64,000 nucleotides of DNA from Antarctobacter heliothermus. Lineage in GTDB: Bacteria; Pseudomonadota; Alphaproteobacteria; Rhodobacterales; Rhodobacteraceae. Of this stretch, positions 25,662 to 34,205 are shown piece after piece (within the stretch, counting starts at the first letter, position 1; each line of letters starts with the position of its first letter). Location: contig NZ_CP022540.1 of assembly GCF_002237555.1 (NCBI RefSeq), forward strand, positions 4,345,001 through 4,409,000. The letters are read 5' to 3'. Below the pieces are notes generated by a model, which was not told where the DNA came from, searched no databases, and was given only the letters and a program-made list of their open reading frames with translations. Position numbers and translations under genes: made by a program.

Positions 25662-26657
25662 ATGACAAAGCCGGTCCTCACCTTTACCGACCGGGGCATC
25701 TATTGCCCCGCCGGGGATTTCTACATTGATCCGTGGCGCCCGGTGGACCGCGCGCTGATCACCCACGGCCATGCCGACCACGCCCGACCGGGGCACGGCG
25801 CGTATCTGGCCACAACTGGCGCGCTGCCGGTGATCCGTCATCGGCTGGGGGAGATCACCGCAGAGGGTATCGCCTATGGCGCGGCGCAGGCCATCGGCGG
25901 CGCGCGCGTGTCCTTTCACCCCGCTGGACACCTGCCCGGTTCCGCCCAGATCCGGGTTGAGGTCGGCGGACAGGTCTGGGTGGCGTCGGGTGACTACAAG
26001 ACCGCGCCTGACGGTCTGTCCGAACCGTTTGAGCCAGTGCGCTGTCACGCCTTCATCACCGAATGCACCTTTGGCCTGCCCGTCTTCACATGGCCGTCGC
26101 AGGACGCAGTTGCGGCAGACATCAACGCATGGTGGGCCGGCAACGCCGCGCAGGGCCGCGCGTCGCTGTTGGGGGCCTATTCGCTGGGCAAGGCGCAGCG
26201 TCTGCTGTCCATTCTGGCCCCCCAAGGCCCGATCCTGACCCACGGCGCGGTCGAGGCCACCAATGCCATCCTGCGCGCGCAGGGCTATGCGCTGCCCGAC
26301 ACGATCCCGGTCACACCAGATACGGACACCAAGTCCCACAAGGGTGCGCTGATCCTTGCTCCGCCTTCGGCACTTGGCAGCACATGGGCGCGCCGTTTCG
26401 GTCCAGCCTCTACCGGGTTTGCGTCCGGCTGGATGCGCCTGCGCGGCATCCGCCGTCGCCGGGCCATGGACCGGGGGTTTGTCGTATCTGACCACGCCGA
26501 CTGGCCCGGCCTGCATCAGGCGATCAAGGCGACCGGCGCGGAAAAGGTATTTACCACACACGGTTACACGGATATCTTCGCCCGCTGGCTCAAGACCCAA
26601 GGCTATGACGCCGAAGTTGTCCCGACCGAGTTTGGCACCGAGGAAGAGGCGTCATGA
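25662..26657 (+). CDS. Ligase-associated DNA exonuclease (metallo-beta-lactamase fold)
   Basis: A 331-residue enzyme of the MBL/beta-CASP group, related to the Artemis/SNM1 and CPSF family. The metal motif HGHADHA lies at about residues 35-41. Further His/Asp ligands are in HPAGHLPGSAQ, SGDYKTAP and SDHADWPG. In the known 'ligase-associated' repair clusters this nuclease pairs with an ATP-dependent ligase, which is exactly the downstream neighbour here (ATGA overlap). The Lhr-like helicase and phosphoesterase often found in such clusters are absent. Confidence 0.9.
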   Translation: MTKPVLTFTDRGIYCPAGDFYIDPWRPVDRALITHGHADHARPGHGAYLATTGALPVIRHRLGEITAEGIAYGAAQAIGGARVSFHPAGHLPGSAQIRVEVGGQVWVASGDYKTAPDGLSEPFEPVRCHAFITECTFGLPVFTWPSQDAVAADINAWWAGNAAQGRASLLGAYSLGKAQRLLSILAPQGPILTHGAVEATNAILRAQGYALPDTIPVTPDTDTKSHKGALILAPPSALGSTWARRFGPASTGFASGWMRLRGIRRRRAMDRGFVVSDHADWPGLHQAIKATGAEKVFTTHGYTDIFARWLKTQGYDAEVVPTEFGTEEEAS

Positions 26658-28246
26658 AACGCTTTGCCGCCCTCTTCACCGCCATCGACCAGACCACCAA
26701 AACCACGGCCAAAACAACGGCTTTGGCCGAATACTTTACCCACGCACCCGACAGCGACAAACTCTGGTGCATCGCGTTGTTCACGGGCCGTCGGCCCAAA
26801 CGCGCCGTCACGACCACTGCCTTGCGGACATGGGCGGCAGAGCGCGCTGAAATTCCTCTCTGGCTGCTGGAAGAGTCCTATCCCATCGTCGGCGATTTGG
26901 CCGAAACTCTGGCCCTGATTCTGCCGCCGCCTTCGCGGACCTCTGACCACAGCCTGACCCACTGGATCGACATTCTGCGCGCCTTGCACGACGTCCCGCT
27001 GGAGGAGCGCAAACCCCGCATTCTTGATGCATGGGACCAGTTGGACCCAACAGAACGGTTCCTGTTCAACAAACTGATCACCGGCGGGTTTCGCATCGGC
27101 GTCAGCCGAAAGCTGATGACCCGCGCGTTGGCGCAGGCCACCGGGCAACAAGAGGCCACCCTTGCGCACAAGCTGATGGGCGGTTGGACACCCGGCGACA
27201 CTAGCTTTCACGCCCTGATCGAGGCCGACGACCCCGCCGCCGATCAAAGCCGTCCCTATCCGTTCTACCTTGCGCATCAACTGGATGACGCACCTGACGC
27301 GCTGGGTGCTCCGGCAGATTGGCAAGCGGAGTGGAAATGGGACGGCATCCGGGGGCAGTTGATCCTGCGCGACAATGCCCATCACGTCTGGTCGCGGGGC
27401 GAGGACCTGATGACCGACCGTTTCCCCGAATTTGCCCGCGCCGTTGATTTCCTGCCGCCGGGCACCGTGCTGGACGGTGAGATTGTCGCGTGGGACGGCA
27501 CGCAACCGCTGCCGTTCAACACGCTGCAACCGCGCATCGGGCGCAAGACAGTGCCCAAGAAACTGCTGCGCGAGGCCCCCGTGATCCTGCTGGCCTATGA
27601 CCTACTGGAACACAACGGCCAACACCTGCGCAACAGCCCGCTGATCGACCGCCGCGCGGCACTGGAAACGCTGCTGGCCGACCTGCCAGAGGACGTCCCC
27701 ATCCGTCCCTCCCCCGCCTTGCCGTTCGACAACTGGGCCCAACTCGCCAAGACCCGCGACAAGGCTCGTGACATGCGCGCAGAGGGCCTGATGCTGAAAC
27801 GCAAAAACAGCCCCTATCTGTCAGGCCGCAAGAAAGGCGACTGGTGGAAGTGGAAGCTGGATCCGCTAACCGTCGACGCCGTCATGATCTACGCCCAACA
27901 GGGCCACGGCCGCCGCGCCAACCTGTTCACCGACTTCACCTTTGCGGTCTGGCAAGGCAACGATCTGGTGCCATTCACCAAGGCCTACTCCGGCCTGACC
28001 GACGCCGAGTTTGAGGAGATCACCCGCTGGGTGCGCAAGAATACCCTGCAACGCTTTGGCCCGGTGCGGCAGGTACGGCCCAAACATGTCTTTGAGATCG
28101 CCTTTGAGGGCATCCAGCCAAGCCCTCGGCACAAGTCCGGCCTTGCCTTGCGGTTTCCCCGCATGGCCCGCTGGCGGCATGACAAAACCGCCCAAGAAGC
28201 CAACACATTGGACGATCTGCATGCGCTGCTTGCCGCCTACGGCTGA
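26654..28246 (+). CDS. ATP-dependent DNA ligase (ligase-associated repair cluster)
   Basis: A 530-residue ATP-dependent ligase that seals nicks through a lysyl-AMP intermediate. There is an N-terminal alpha-helical DNA-binding domain (about residues 1-200), then the nucleotidyltransferase domain with motif I EWKWDGIRGQ (catalytic Lys228), VLDGEIVAWDG (motif III region), AEGLMLKRKNSPY (motif IV) and KGDWWKWKLDP (motif V), and finally an OB domain. It is of the type called cisplatin-damage-response ligase in alphaproteobacteria. Its start overlaps the exonuclease stop, and it probably acts with it in DNA repair, in addition to the replicative NAD-dependent ligase elsewhere. Confidence 0.93.
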   Translation: MKRFAALFTAIDQTTKTTAKTTALAEYFTHAPDSDKLWCIALFTGRRPKRAVTTTALRTWAAERAEIPLWLLEESYPIVGDLAETLALILPPPSRTSDHSLTHWIDILRALHDVPLEERKPRILDAWDQLDPTERFLFNKLITGGFRIGVSRKLMTRALAQATGQQEATLAHKLMGGWTPGDTSFHALIEADDPAADQSRPYPFYLAHQLDDAPDALGAPADWQAEWKWDGIRGQLILRDNAHHVWSRGEDLMTDRFPEFARAVDFLPPGTVLDGEIVAWDGTQPLPFNTLQPRIGRKTVPKKLLREAPVILLAYDLLEHNGQHLRNSPLIDRRAALETLLADLPEDVPIRPSPALPFDNWAQLAKTRDKARDMRAEGLMLKRKNSPYLSGRKKGDWWKWKLDPLTVDAVMIYAQQGHGRRANLFTDFTFAVWQGNDLVPFTKAYSGLTDAEFEEITRWVRKNTLQRFGPVRQVRPKHVFEIAFEGIQPSPRHKSGLALRFPRMARWRHDKTAQEANTLDDLHALLAAYG

Positions 28247-28344
28247 CACAAACCGCGGTTTCCGCAGGGTCCGGTATTGCGGACTGGCAGGGCCAGCGCC
28301 TAAGTGGCTACCCTTGGCACATTAAATTCAAGGTATTGCCACTC

Positions 28345-29211
28345 ATGCTCCGTCCCGCGCTGCTCTCATTTGTCCTTCTGTCGCCCGCTGTCGCATCAGC
28401 GCAATCCTTCAGCTTTGACGGCACGGTTGCGCTTGGCACGACCGACATCGCTGGCGGCTCTGGGATTGGTGTGATCGACGCCACGGCGGCCATTCCCTTG
28501 ACCCAACGCTTTCCCCTGACGTTCGAGATTGGCACTTATCTCTTCGGGCTTGACGGCAAGCGACCGCACGAAACCTATGCTGCCTTTGCCTGGGACGACA
28601 CATGGCGCGCAGGTGTGGTGCGCCCGGCCTTTGATCAGGTGCTGCCGTCGGTCTTTGCCCGAACAGCCCCCTATCTGGCCTATGAGCGCGCCGAATACAC
28701 CCGCGCCCACGCCACGGTCGAAGCGATGCGCCGCACGGCGGTGCCGTGGGGGGTGTCGTGGCAACAGGCATTCGGTCAAACAGACGTCGCCGTTTCGATC
28801 CACGATGCGAAAAAGGGCAACTTTCGCTCTGCCTCGGTCGCGCTGACCTATCAGGGCGCGGGCTGGACGCTGGCGGCTGCGGTGGAAACCGTGACGTCGG
28901 ACGATTTTACCCATGAGGGATTCAACGCCAAACTGGGCGCGCGGTTTGACGTGGGCCAGATGGATGTCGGCGTCACCTACCTAAGCCCGGACGTCAACGA
29001 AACCCCCGACGCGCTGGCGCTGGACGTCGTCGTTCCGGTGTCCACCCGGTTTGATCTACTGGCGTTTGGTGAGTTGACGGACAAAGCCACCGATGACGCC
29101 TACGGGCTGGCGCTGGACTACAAGATCCAGCCGGACTCCAGTGCCCTGTTTGCTGTCACCGATGGCGAACGAGACAGCGCGGTTCACCTGACGCTGGAAC
29201 GCCGTTTCTGA
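28345..29211 (+). CDS. Porin-like outer-membrane beta-barrel protein
   Basis: A protein of about 288 residues with a signal peptide (MLRPALLSFVLLSPAVASAQS), alternating hydrophobic/polar strands (FSFDGTVALGTTDI, GWTLAAAVETVTSD, KLGARFDVGQMDVGVTY) and a terminal Phe (HLTLERRF), all signs of an outer-membrane barrel. It resembles short porin-family proteins of Rhodobacterales. The ATG at 28345 is preferred over a TTG three codons earlier because the signal peptide begins there and AAGG lies upstream. It follows the ligase after about 100 bases and is probably a separate transcript. Confidence 0.75.
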   Translation: MLRPALLSFVLLSPAVASAQSFSFDGTVALGTTDIAGGSGIGVIDATAAIPLTQRFPLTFEIGTYLFGLDGKRPHETYAAFAWDDTWRAGVVRPAFDQVLPSVFARTAPYLAYERAEYTRAHATVEAMRRTAVPWGVSWQQAFGQTDVAVSIHDAKKGNFRSASVALTYQGAGWTLAAAVETVTSDDFTHEGFNAKLGARFDVGQMDVGVTYLSPDVNETPDALALDVVVPVSTRFDLLAFGELTDKATDDAYGLALDYKIQPDSSALFAVTDGERDSAVHLTLERRF

Positions 29212-29387
29212 CGGCCGCATAGCGGCGGTGCGGGCCGACCTGCACCGCGTGACCCGCGCCATTTCCCCTGCCCATGACCGGCATAGACGGATTTTCGACG
29301 AAAATCCGCACCGCCATACCCGTTTCGACTGTTGAAGCCGCCCGGGCAGCGGCTTAGCTGTTGATCAAACAGACCAAGGAGAACCCC

Positions 29388-31199
29388 ATGACCCTGCGAC
29401 CCGTCTTTGATGCCAATGCCACTGCCGGGGGCAAGGGCCTGGGAGATCTGCCCGAATGGGACCTGACCGATCTCTACGCCTCTCCCGACGCGCCGGAACT
29501 CAAGCGCGATCTGGACTGGCTCGAAGAGGCGTGCCGCAGCTTTGCCGCCGACTATGAGGGCAAGCTGGAGACACTCGACTCGGCGTCCTTTCTGACGCTG
29601 GTGCAGCGCAATGAACGGATCTCCGCCGTCGCGGGACGCATCATGTCCTTTGCCGGCCTGCGCTACTACCAGCTGACCACCGACGCCGAGCGCGCCAAGT
29701 TCCTGTCCGATTGTCAGGAAAAGATCACCAATTACACCACGCCGCTGGTGTTTTTCTCGCTCGAGGCCAACCGCCTTGGCGACGACCACTATGAGGCACT
29801 GTTTACCGGCAACCCCGATCTCGCCCGCTACAAACGCGCCTTTGACCGGATGCGCGCGATGAAGCCCTATCAGCTGTCGGATGAGCTGGAAAAGTTCCTG
29901 CACGATCTGGGCGTGGTCGGCGACGCCTGGGAAAGGCTGTTCGATGAGACCATCGCCGGGCTGACCTTTGACGTCGACGGCGAAGAGCTGAACATCGAGG
30001 GCACGCTGAACCTGCTCACCGATCAGGACCGGACCAAGCGTGAGGCCGCCGCCCGTGAACTGGCCAGCGTCTTTGCCGACAACGTCCGGACCTTTGCCCG
30101 CGTTCACAACACCCAGACCAAGGAAAAGGAAATCCTTGATCGCTGGCGCGGTATGCCCACAGCGCAATCCGGCCGCCACCTGTCCAACGACGTCGAACCC
30201 GAGGTGGTTGAGGCTCTGCGCAACGCCGTTGTCGCCGCCTATCCGCGCCTGTCGCACCGTTATTATGAGCTGAAGCGCAAGTGGCTGGGTCTGGACGTGA
30301 TGCAGGTCTGGGACCGCAACGCGCCGCTGCCGATGGAAACCGAACGTGTCGTCGACTGGGACGAGGCGCGTGAGATGGTCATGACCGCCTACAACGCCTT
30401 TGACCCGCGCATGGGCGAGATCGCCACGCCCTTCTTTGACAAGGGTTGGATCGACGCGGGTGTGAAACCGGGCAAAGCCCCCGGTGCCTTTGCCCACCCC
30501 ACCGTCACCGATGTCCACCCCTATGTGATGCTGAACTACCTCGGCAAACCGCGGGACGTGATGACGCTGGCGCATGAACTGGGCCACGGCGTGCATCAGG
30601 TGCTGGCCGCCGATCAGGGCGAAATGCTGTCCTCCACCCCCCTGACGCTGGCGGAAACCGCATCGGTCTTTGGGGAAATGCTGACCTTCCAGAAGATGCT
30701 GGAAAACGCCAAAAGCGACAAGGAGCGCAAGGTCCTGCTGGCGGGCAAAGTCGAGGACATGATCAACACGGTCGTGCGCCAGATCGCCTTCTACGACTTT
30801 GAATGCAAATTGCATGAGGCACGCCGCGGCGGAGAGTTGACCCCGGACGACATCAACGCCCTGTGGATGTCGGTGCAGGCGGAATCCTTGGGCGGCGCGT
30901 TCGAGTTCATGGAAGGCTATGAAACCTTCTGGTGCTACATCCCGCACTTCGTCCACTCGCCGTTCTACGTCTACGCCTATGCCTTTGGCGATGGCCTCGT
31001 GAACGCGCTCTACGCCGCCTACCAAGAGGCGCCAGAGGGCTTTCAGGACAAATACTTTGACATGCTCAAAGCAGGCGGATCGAAGCACCACAAGGACCTG
31101 CTGGCCCCCTTCGGTCTTGACGCCAGTGACCCCAAATTCTGGGACAAGGGCCTGTCGATGATCGAAGGCTTCATCGAAGAACTTGAAGCGATGGAATGA
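29388..31199 (+). CDS. pepF: Oligoendopeptidase F (M3 family)
   Basis: A cytosolic zinc metallopeptidase of 603 residues that degrades short peptides. The zinc motif reads LAHELGHGVHQVL, with the third ligand Glu in LAETASVFGEM. The N-terminal helical domain and the C-terminal FVHSPFYVYAYAFGDGLVNAL are characteristic of the PepF branch of M3. The ATG at 29388 follows AAGGAG; a TTG nine codons upstream is less likely. A perfect inverted repeat follows the stop. Confidence 0.94.
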   Translation: MTLRPVFDANATAGGKGLGDLPEWDLTDLYASPDAPELKRDLDWLEEACRSFAADYEGKLETLDSASFLTLVQRNERISAVAGRIMSFAGLRYYQLTTDAERAKFLSDCQEKITNYTTPLVFFSLEANRLGDDHYEALFTGNPDLARYKRAFDRMRAMKPYQLSDELEKFLHDLGVVGDAWERLFDETIAGLTFDVDGEELNIEGTLNLLTDQDRTKREAAARELASVFADNVRTFARVHNTQTKEKEILDRWRGMPTAQSGRHLSNDVEPEVVEALRNAVVAAYPRLSHRYYELKRKWLGLDVMQVWDRNAPLPMETERVVDWDEAREMVMTAYNAFDPRMGEIATPFFDKGWIDAGVKPGKAPGAFAHPTVTDVHPYVMLNYLGKPRDVMTLAHELGHGVHQVLAADQGEMLSSTPLTLAETASVFGEMLTFQKMLENAKSDKERKVLLAGKVEDMINTVVRQIAFYDFECKLHEARRGGELTPDDINALWMSVQAESLGGAFEFMEGYETFWCYIPHFVHSPFYVYAYAFGDGLVNALYAAYQEAPEGFQDKYFDMLKAGGSKHHKDLLAPFGLDASDPKFWDKGLSMIEGFIEELEAME

Positions 31200-31204
31200 C
31201 CGCA

Positions 31205-31237
31205 ATGGCCCCAGCGCGTCCGCCGCGCTGGGGCCAT
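31205..31237 (+). terminator. Inverted repeat after pepF, possible terminator
   Basis: ATGGCCCCAGCGCG and CGCGCTGGGGCCAT form a perfect 14-bp stem with a TCCGC loop, 6 bases after the stop. There is no T run, so it may stabilise the 3' end or act with Rho rather than terminate on its own. Confidence 0.55.
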
Positions 31238-31348
31238 ACCAACGAGTTGACTTGCCCTAGGGGAAACCGCCACAGGAATTCCCCGTTCCGAAACGGTAGC
31301 GATTGATAGGGTCAGCCCTATTCAATCAACATTTCGGAGACGTATTTC

Positions 31349-31639
31349 ATGTCCTGCAAACTATTCTTGTCCGCATCCATCGTTTCGATTCTGTTTACCG
31401 CCAGCGTTCAGGCGGAAGAATTTGAAAAATGCTCCATCACCCCAGTCGATCAGGTCGGGTTTATCGACACCTTCACCACACCCGACGACTGCGTTGCTGC
31501 CTGCAAGACCACTGAGGGCTGTGATAGCTGGACTTTTCGACCGCACAGCTTTGACGCTGGGATGCCCGGCCAGTGCAAGCTGATCAAGGGCGTGTTCAGC
31601 CGCGAAGAGTCCGACAAGGTCTATTGCGGCGAGATGTGA
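31349..31639 (+). CDS. Small secreted PAN/apple-like protein
   Basis: A 96-residue protein with a signal peptide (KLFLSASIVSILFTASVQA, cut before EEFEKC). The mature part has six Cys and the pattern CVAACKTTEGCDSWTFRPHSF ... CKLIKGVF ... VYCGEM, which resembles a minimal PAN/apple domain. Such domains bind proteins or carbohydrates outside the cell. The ATG follows CGGAGACG. A paralogue lies about 500 bases downstream on the other strand, with a third small secreted protein between them. Confidence 0.75.
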   Translation: MSCKLFLSASIVSILFTASVQAEEFEKCSITPVDQVGFIDTFTTPDDCVAACKTTEGCDSWTFRPHSFDAGMPGQCKLIKGVFSREESDKVYCGEM

Positions 31640-31726
31640 TCGCCCCTGCCGGTCGCGGGTTTTCGGCGACCGGCTGCCCTGACCGGGGGCAACCCCATGA
31701 CCTTTGGTCTCTGACAGGAGCCCCCC

Positions 31727-32110
31727 ATGAGATCCATACGTCTTCTGGCACTGTTCGCCTTTCTGGGCCTGACAGCCCTGCCCGGCCATACGCAAGACAC
31801 CTATCCCGCCAACGGCACACAGATCGAACTGGAAGGGACCAAGTGGATCGTCGCGGGCGCAGGCACCACGGCAATGGACTACACCGCCACAGGTGAAAGT
31901 CTGGCCGTCTACATCAATGAACCACATGGCTGGGTCGCGGTGATGACCCTTGTGCCCGATGCGGGCAAAAAGGTCGCTCTGGACCCTGCCGCGCCGATGC
32001 TCTGGATTGACGGCGAAGAATACAAGCCGTTCTCCGGCAACGGCTACCTGTTGAAAACCGGTAAGGGCAAACCCTTCATGTTGCTGGAATACGACCGCGC
32101 GGCCAACTGA
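31727..32110 (+). CDS. Small secreted protein of unknown function
   Basis: A 127-residue protein with a signal peptide (RSIRLLALFAFLGLTALPGHT, then QDTYPANG). The mature domain is beta-rich, with Gly turns (GTKWIVAGAGTTAMDYTATGESL) and no Cys. I do not recognise a family. AGGAG precedes the ATG. It lies between two PAN-like secreted proteins, probably cotranscribed with the upstream one (87 bases apart) and convergent with the other. Confidence 0.7.
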   Translation: MRSIRLLALFAFLGLTALPGHTQDTYPANGTQIELEGTKWIVAGAGTTAMDYTATGESLAVYINEPHGWVAVMTLVPDAGKKVALDPAAPMLWIDGEEYKPFSGNGYLLKTGKGKPFMLLEYDRAAN

Positions 32111-32115
32111 TCCGC

Positions 32116-32415
32116 TCAGCCGCCCAGGCGCCCGCAGAAGTCGCGCGTATGATCCTCTCGCGTGCCGTCATCCGGCAGCAAACGGCATTCCCCCGGCGCG
32201 GTCTTGGGGTTGAAAGTGTGCGGCGTATAGGACCAAGCCACGCATCCCTCTGTTTGTTCACAAAACGCCAGACAGGCGTCCGGCCCCACCAGTTCATAGC
32301 TGTACTCGATCACGCTGCCGGTGGGGTACAGCTTGCAGCGGTCCTCGGCGACGGACGGCCCTGACAGGGTCGCCAAACACACGGCCCAACAGATCGTTCT
32401 GCAAGATGGGGACAC
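32116..32415 (-). CDS. Small secreted PAN/apple-like protein, paralogue on the opposite strand
   Basis: About 99 residues. The mature part CLAFCEQTEGCVAWSYTPHTF ... GECRLLPDDG ... RDFCGRL matches the plus-strand neighbour in cysteine positions (CVAACKTTEGCDSWTFRPHSF). A GTG start at 32415 is preferred: GGAGGT lies just upstream and a signal peptide follows (CWAVCLATLSGPSVA). The ATG at 32427 overlaps this ribosome site. It converges on the unknown secreted gene with only 5 bases between stops. Confidence 0.72.
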   Translation of the reverse strand: MSPSCRTICWAVCLATLSGPSVAEDRCKLYPTGSVIEYSYELVGPDACLAFCEQTEGCVAWSYTPHTFNPKTAPGECRLLPDDGTREDHTRDFCGRLGG

Positions 32416-32543
32416 CTGAACCTCCATTTTCGACGCCGCATCACCCGTTCAGGATGCGCAATCCTGCGCAGGGGTCAAGCGCGCCCGGCTAGGATGCCCA
32501 CAAACGCGCCGGGGATCGCCACAGCCTCATTACGGGCCATCCC

Positions 32544-33047
32544 TTGACCCTGTTCGCCGCTCTGCTCGCGTTTCCCGTCTGGGCCGCGCAGGGCTTTACC
32601 TTTGCCAACATCGACGGCGGCACGCTGTCGATGGATGACTGGCAGGGCCGTCCCGTGCTGGTGGTCAACACCGCCTCTCAATGTGGCTTTACCCCGCAAT
32701 ACGACGGGCTTCAGGCGCTTTATGACCGCTACCGCGACCGGGGTCTGATCGTGCTTGCCATTCCGTCTGACGACTTCCGGCAAGAACTGTCCACCGCCCA
32801 AGAGGTCAAGGATTTCTGCGCGGTCAATTTCGATCTCGACATCCCGATGACCGACATCACATCCGTCCGGGGTCCGCAGGCACACCCGTTCTACCGCTGG
32901 GTCGCGCAACAGTCCGGATTCACCCCGGCATGGAACTTCAACAAGGTTCTGATCGGCCCCGACGGCCAGATCAATGAGACCTTCGGCTCTGCCACCCGAC
33001 CGCTGTCGGGAATAATCACCCGCGCCATCGAGGCGGCGCTGAAATGA
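32544..33047 (+). CDS. Periplasmic glutathione peroxidase-like protein
   Basis: A 167-residue thioredoxin-fold peroxidase of the glutathione peroxidase family that reduces hydroperoxides. The peroxidatic Cys47 lies in VVNTASQCGFTPQY; the family Gln and Trp/Asn appear later (AWNFNKVLIGPDG). The protein uses Cys rather than selenocysteine. The first 15 residues (TLFAALLAFPVWAAQG) look like a signal peptide, so periplasmic. The only start in frame is a TTG at 32544 with no good ribosome site, so the N-terminus is uncertain. Confidence 0.85.
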   Translation: MTLFAALLAFPVWAAQGFTFANIDGGTLSMDDWQGRPVLVVNTASQCGFTPQYDGLQALYDRYRDRGLIVLAIPSDDFRQELSTAQEVKDFCAVNFDLDIPMTDITSVRGPQAHPFYRWVAQQSGFTPAWNFNKVLIGPDGQINETFGSATRPLSGIITRAIEAALK

Positions 33048-33051
33048 AATA

Positions 33052-33073
33052 CGCCCCGGGTCATCCCGGGGCG
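33052..33073. terminator. Inverted repeat between the convergent peroxidase and DUF465 genes
   Basis: CGCCCCGGG and CCCGGGGCG form a 9-bp GC stem with a TCAT loop, between two convergent stops. There is no T run in either direction, so terminator function is only possible. Confidence 0.45.
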
Positions 33074-33098
33074 CGTTCCTACTGATCAATGCCCGTGT

Positions 33099-33335
33099 TC
33101 AGGCGCGCAGCATGCCATAGATCTCATCCTTGAGCGACGCGCGCTGCTTGCGCAGCTGATCTTCGGCCAATTGTTCCATCGGTTCGACATTGGTCTCTGC
33201 CCGATGCACCTGACGGTTGATTGCATGATACTCGTCCGCAAGTTTCACGAAATGTGCGTCCGACTGTTTCAACTCGTGCATCTTGTCCGCGAATTCCGGA
33301 AACTCTTCGGGCAGTTCGTGCGGTGTGTGTGACAT
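33099..33335 (-). CDS. DUF465 (YdcH-like) small coiled-coil protein
   Basis: A 78-residue helical protein of the DUF465 family, with the conserved segment HFVKLADEYHAINRQVHRAE and a basic C-terminal half (QLRKQRASLKDEIYGML). The family is widespread in proteobacteria with no agreed function; a short antiparallel coiled coil is expected. A GGAGAC ribosome site lies upstream. The gene stands between convergent glutathione peroxidase and the thermonuclease gene. Confidence 0.85.
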   Translation of the reverse strand: MSHTPHELPEEFPEFADKMHELKQSDAHFVKLADEYHAINRQVHRAETNVEPMEQLAEDQLRKQRASLKDEIYGMLRA

Positions 33336-33450
33336 CGGCGTCTCCTTTTCTTCTGTTCGAAGACCAATTTACACAAGCCGGAACCACATGCTTTGACCGG
33401 GATCAAATCCGCGCAGCCATTGCCTTTTTTCTCACAGCCAACTCAGGCTG

Positions 33451-34122
33451 TCAGCGTTGCGCCCGCCGCCATCCGGCATCCTGCGCCTCAGCCTCTGAAC
33501 AGAACCAGCGCTCTCCTTTGGCCGGACTGATCCGCGTCGTCCCATACCACGATTGCCCCGGGACATGGTAAATCCGCGCATTGCCTCGGCTAGAGATATT
33601 GCCCTTGATCACACAGCCATCGGGGGCCTTGGCAAGATGTTGCGCGTCATGACCACGCCGCGCCGCCTTGCGAAAATCGGCTGGTGATTGCACACCCGCC
33701 CCGTGCAGGCCCGCGCCGCGTTGCATCGCGGCGGCCTGTTGCGGCAGGTAATCATGGGAATAGTCCAGGTACGCAAAGGCCAGTCCGCCCCGCACCAGCG
33801 CCGCGCCCAGATCCTCACCCGCAACTTCGCAGCGCGCAACGGTGCGCCCGTATTTGTCGATGTCCACAGCCGCGCACCGGGCATTGCGACCGTCGAACCG
33901 CGCCCGCACCTCGCCAGTGATCCAACTGCCACAGGGCCACATCGGAGCTGTCCGGCTACCGCAGAACTGCGCCTTTTCAGGCGCGTCGATGCCATGCAGC
34001 CGGATACGCGTCTCACCAATTACGACCGTATCACCGTCGATGACACGCAAGGGCCCGCTCAGGTCCGCCAAAGCGACCGACGCCAGCGAAGAGAGAACAA
34101 GAGCGAAACAAAATCTTAACAT
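33451..34122 (-). CDS. Secreted thermonuclease-family protein
   Basis: A 223-residue protein with a signal peptide (LRFCFALVLSSLASVALA) and a staphylococcal-nuclease-like OB fold. The family motif is visible: LRVIDGDTVVIGETRIRLHGIDAPEK with the Asp and Arg of the active site, and DIKYGR-like DIDKYGRTVARC. The C-terminal 70 residues are Cys-containing (GCVIKGNIS, WFCSEAEAQDAGW) and look like an added excalibur-type tail. The ATG at 34122 has no good ribosome site and lies inside a TTAA-N7-TTAA motif. Two further TTAA-N7-TTAA sites lie upstream. Confidence 0.85.
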   Translation of the reverse strand: MLRFCFALVLSSLASVALADLSGPLRVIDGDTVVIGETRIRLHGIDAPEKAQFCGSRTAPMWPCGSWITGEVRARFDGRNARCAAVDIDKYGRTVARCEVAGEDLGAALVRGGLAFAYLDYSHDYLPQQAAAMQRGAGLHGAGVQSPADFRKAARRGHDAQHLAKAPDGCVIKGNISSRGNARIYHVPGQSWYGTTRISPAKGERWFCSEAEAQDAGWRRAQR

Positions 34123-34130
34123 ATCGTTAA
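34116..34130. promoter_or_regulatory. TTAA-N7-TTAA site over the thermonuclease start codon (CtrA-type)
   Basis: TTAA at 34116-34119 and at 34127-34130 are spaced by exactly 7 bases, the classic full CtrA recognition pattern. The site is part of a longer inverted repeat (ATCTTAAC/GTTAAGAT) and covers the start codon at 34120-34122. Confidence 0.55.
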
Positions 34131-34165
34131 GATCGGCCCGCCCGCACCCAAATTCAAGCTGCAAG

Positions 34166-34200
34166 TTAACGAATGGTTAACCGGACCTTAACTGCATTAA
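34166..34200. promoter_or_regulatory. Overlapping CtrA-type sites upstream of the thermonuclease gene
   Basis: TTAA occurs at 34166, 34177 and 34188, each 11 bases from the last, giving two overlapping TTAA-N7-TTAA sites. A fourth TTAA follows at 34197. In a GC-rich genome this clustering is unlikely by chance. The sites lie 44-78 bases upstream of the nuclease start and just after the end of betA. Confidence 0.6.
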
Positions 34201-34205
34201 CAGTT

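Noticed and set aside
29184..31205. 673-codon minus-strand frame opposite pepF
   Set aside because: Antisense shadow of a clear M3 peptidase gene in GC-rich DNA; no conserved motif or ribosome site.
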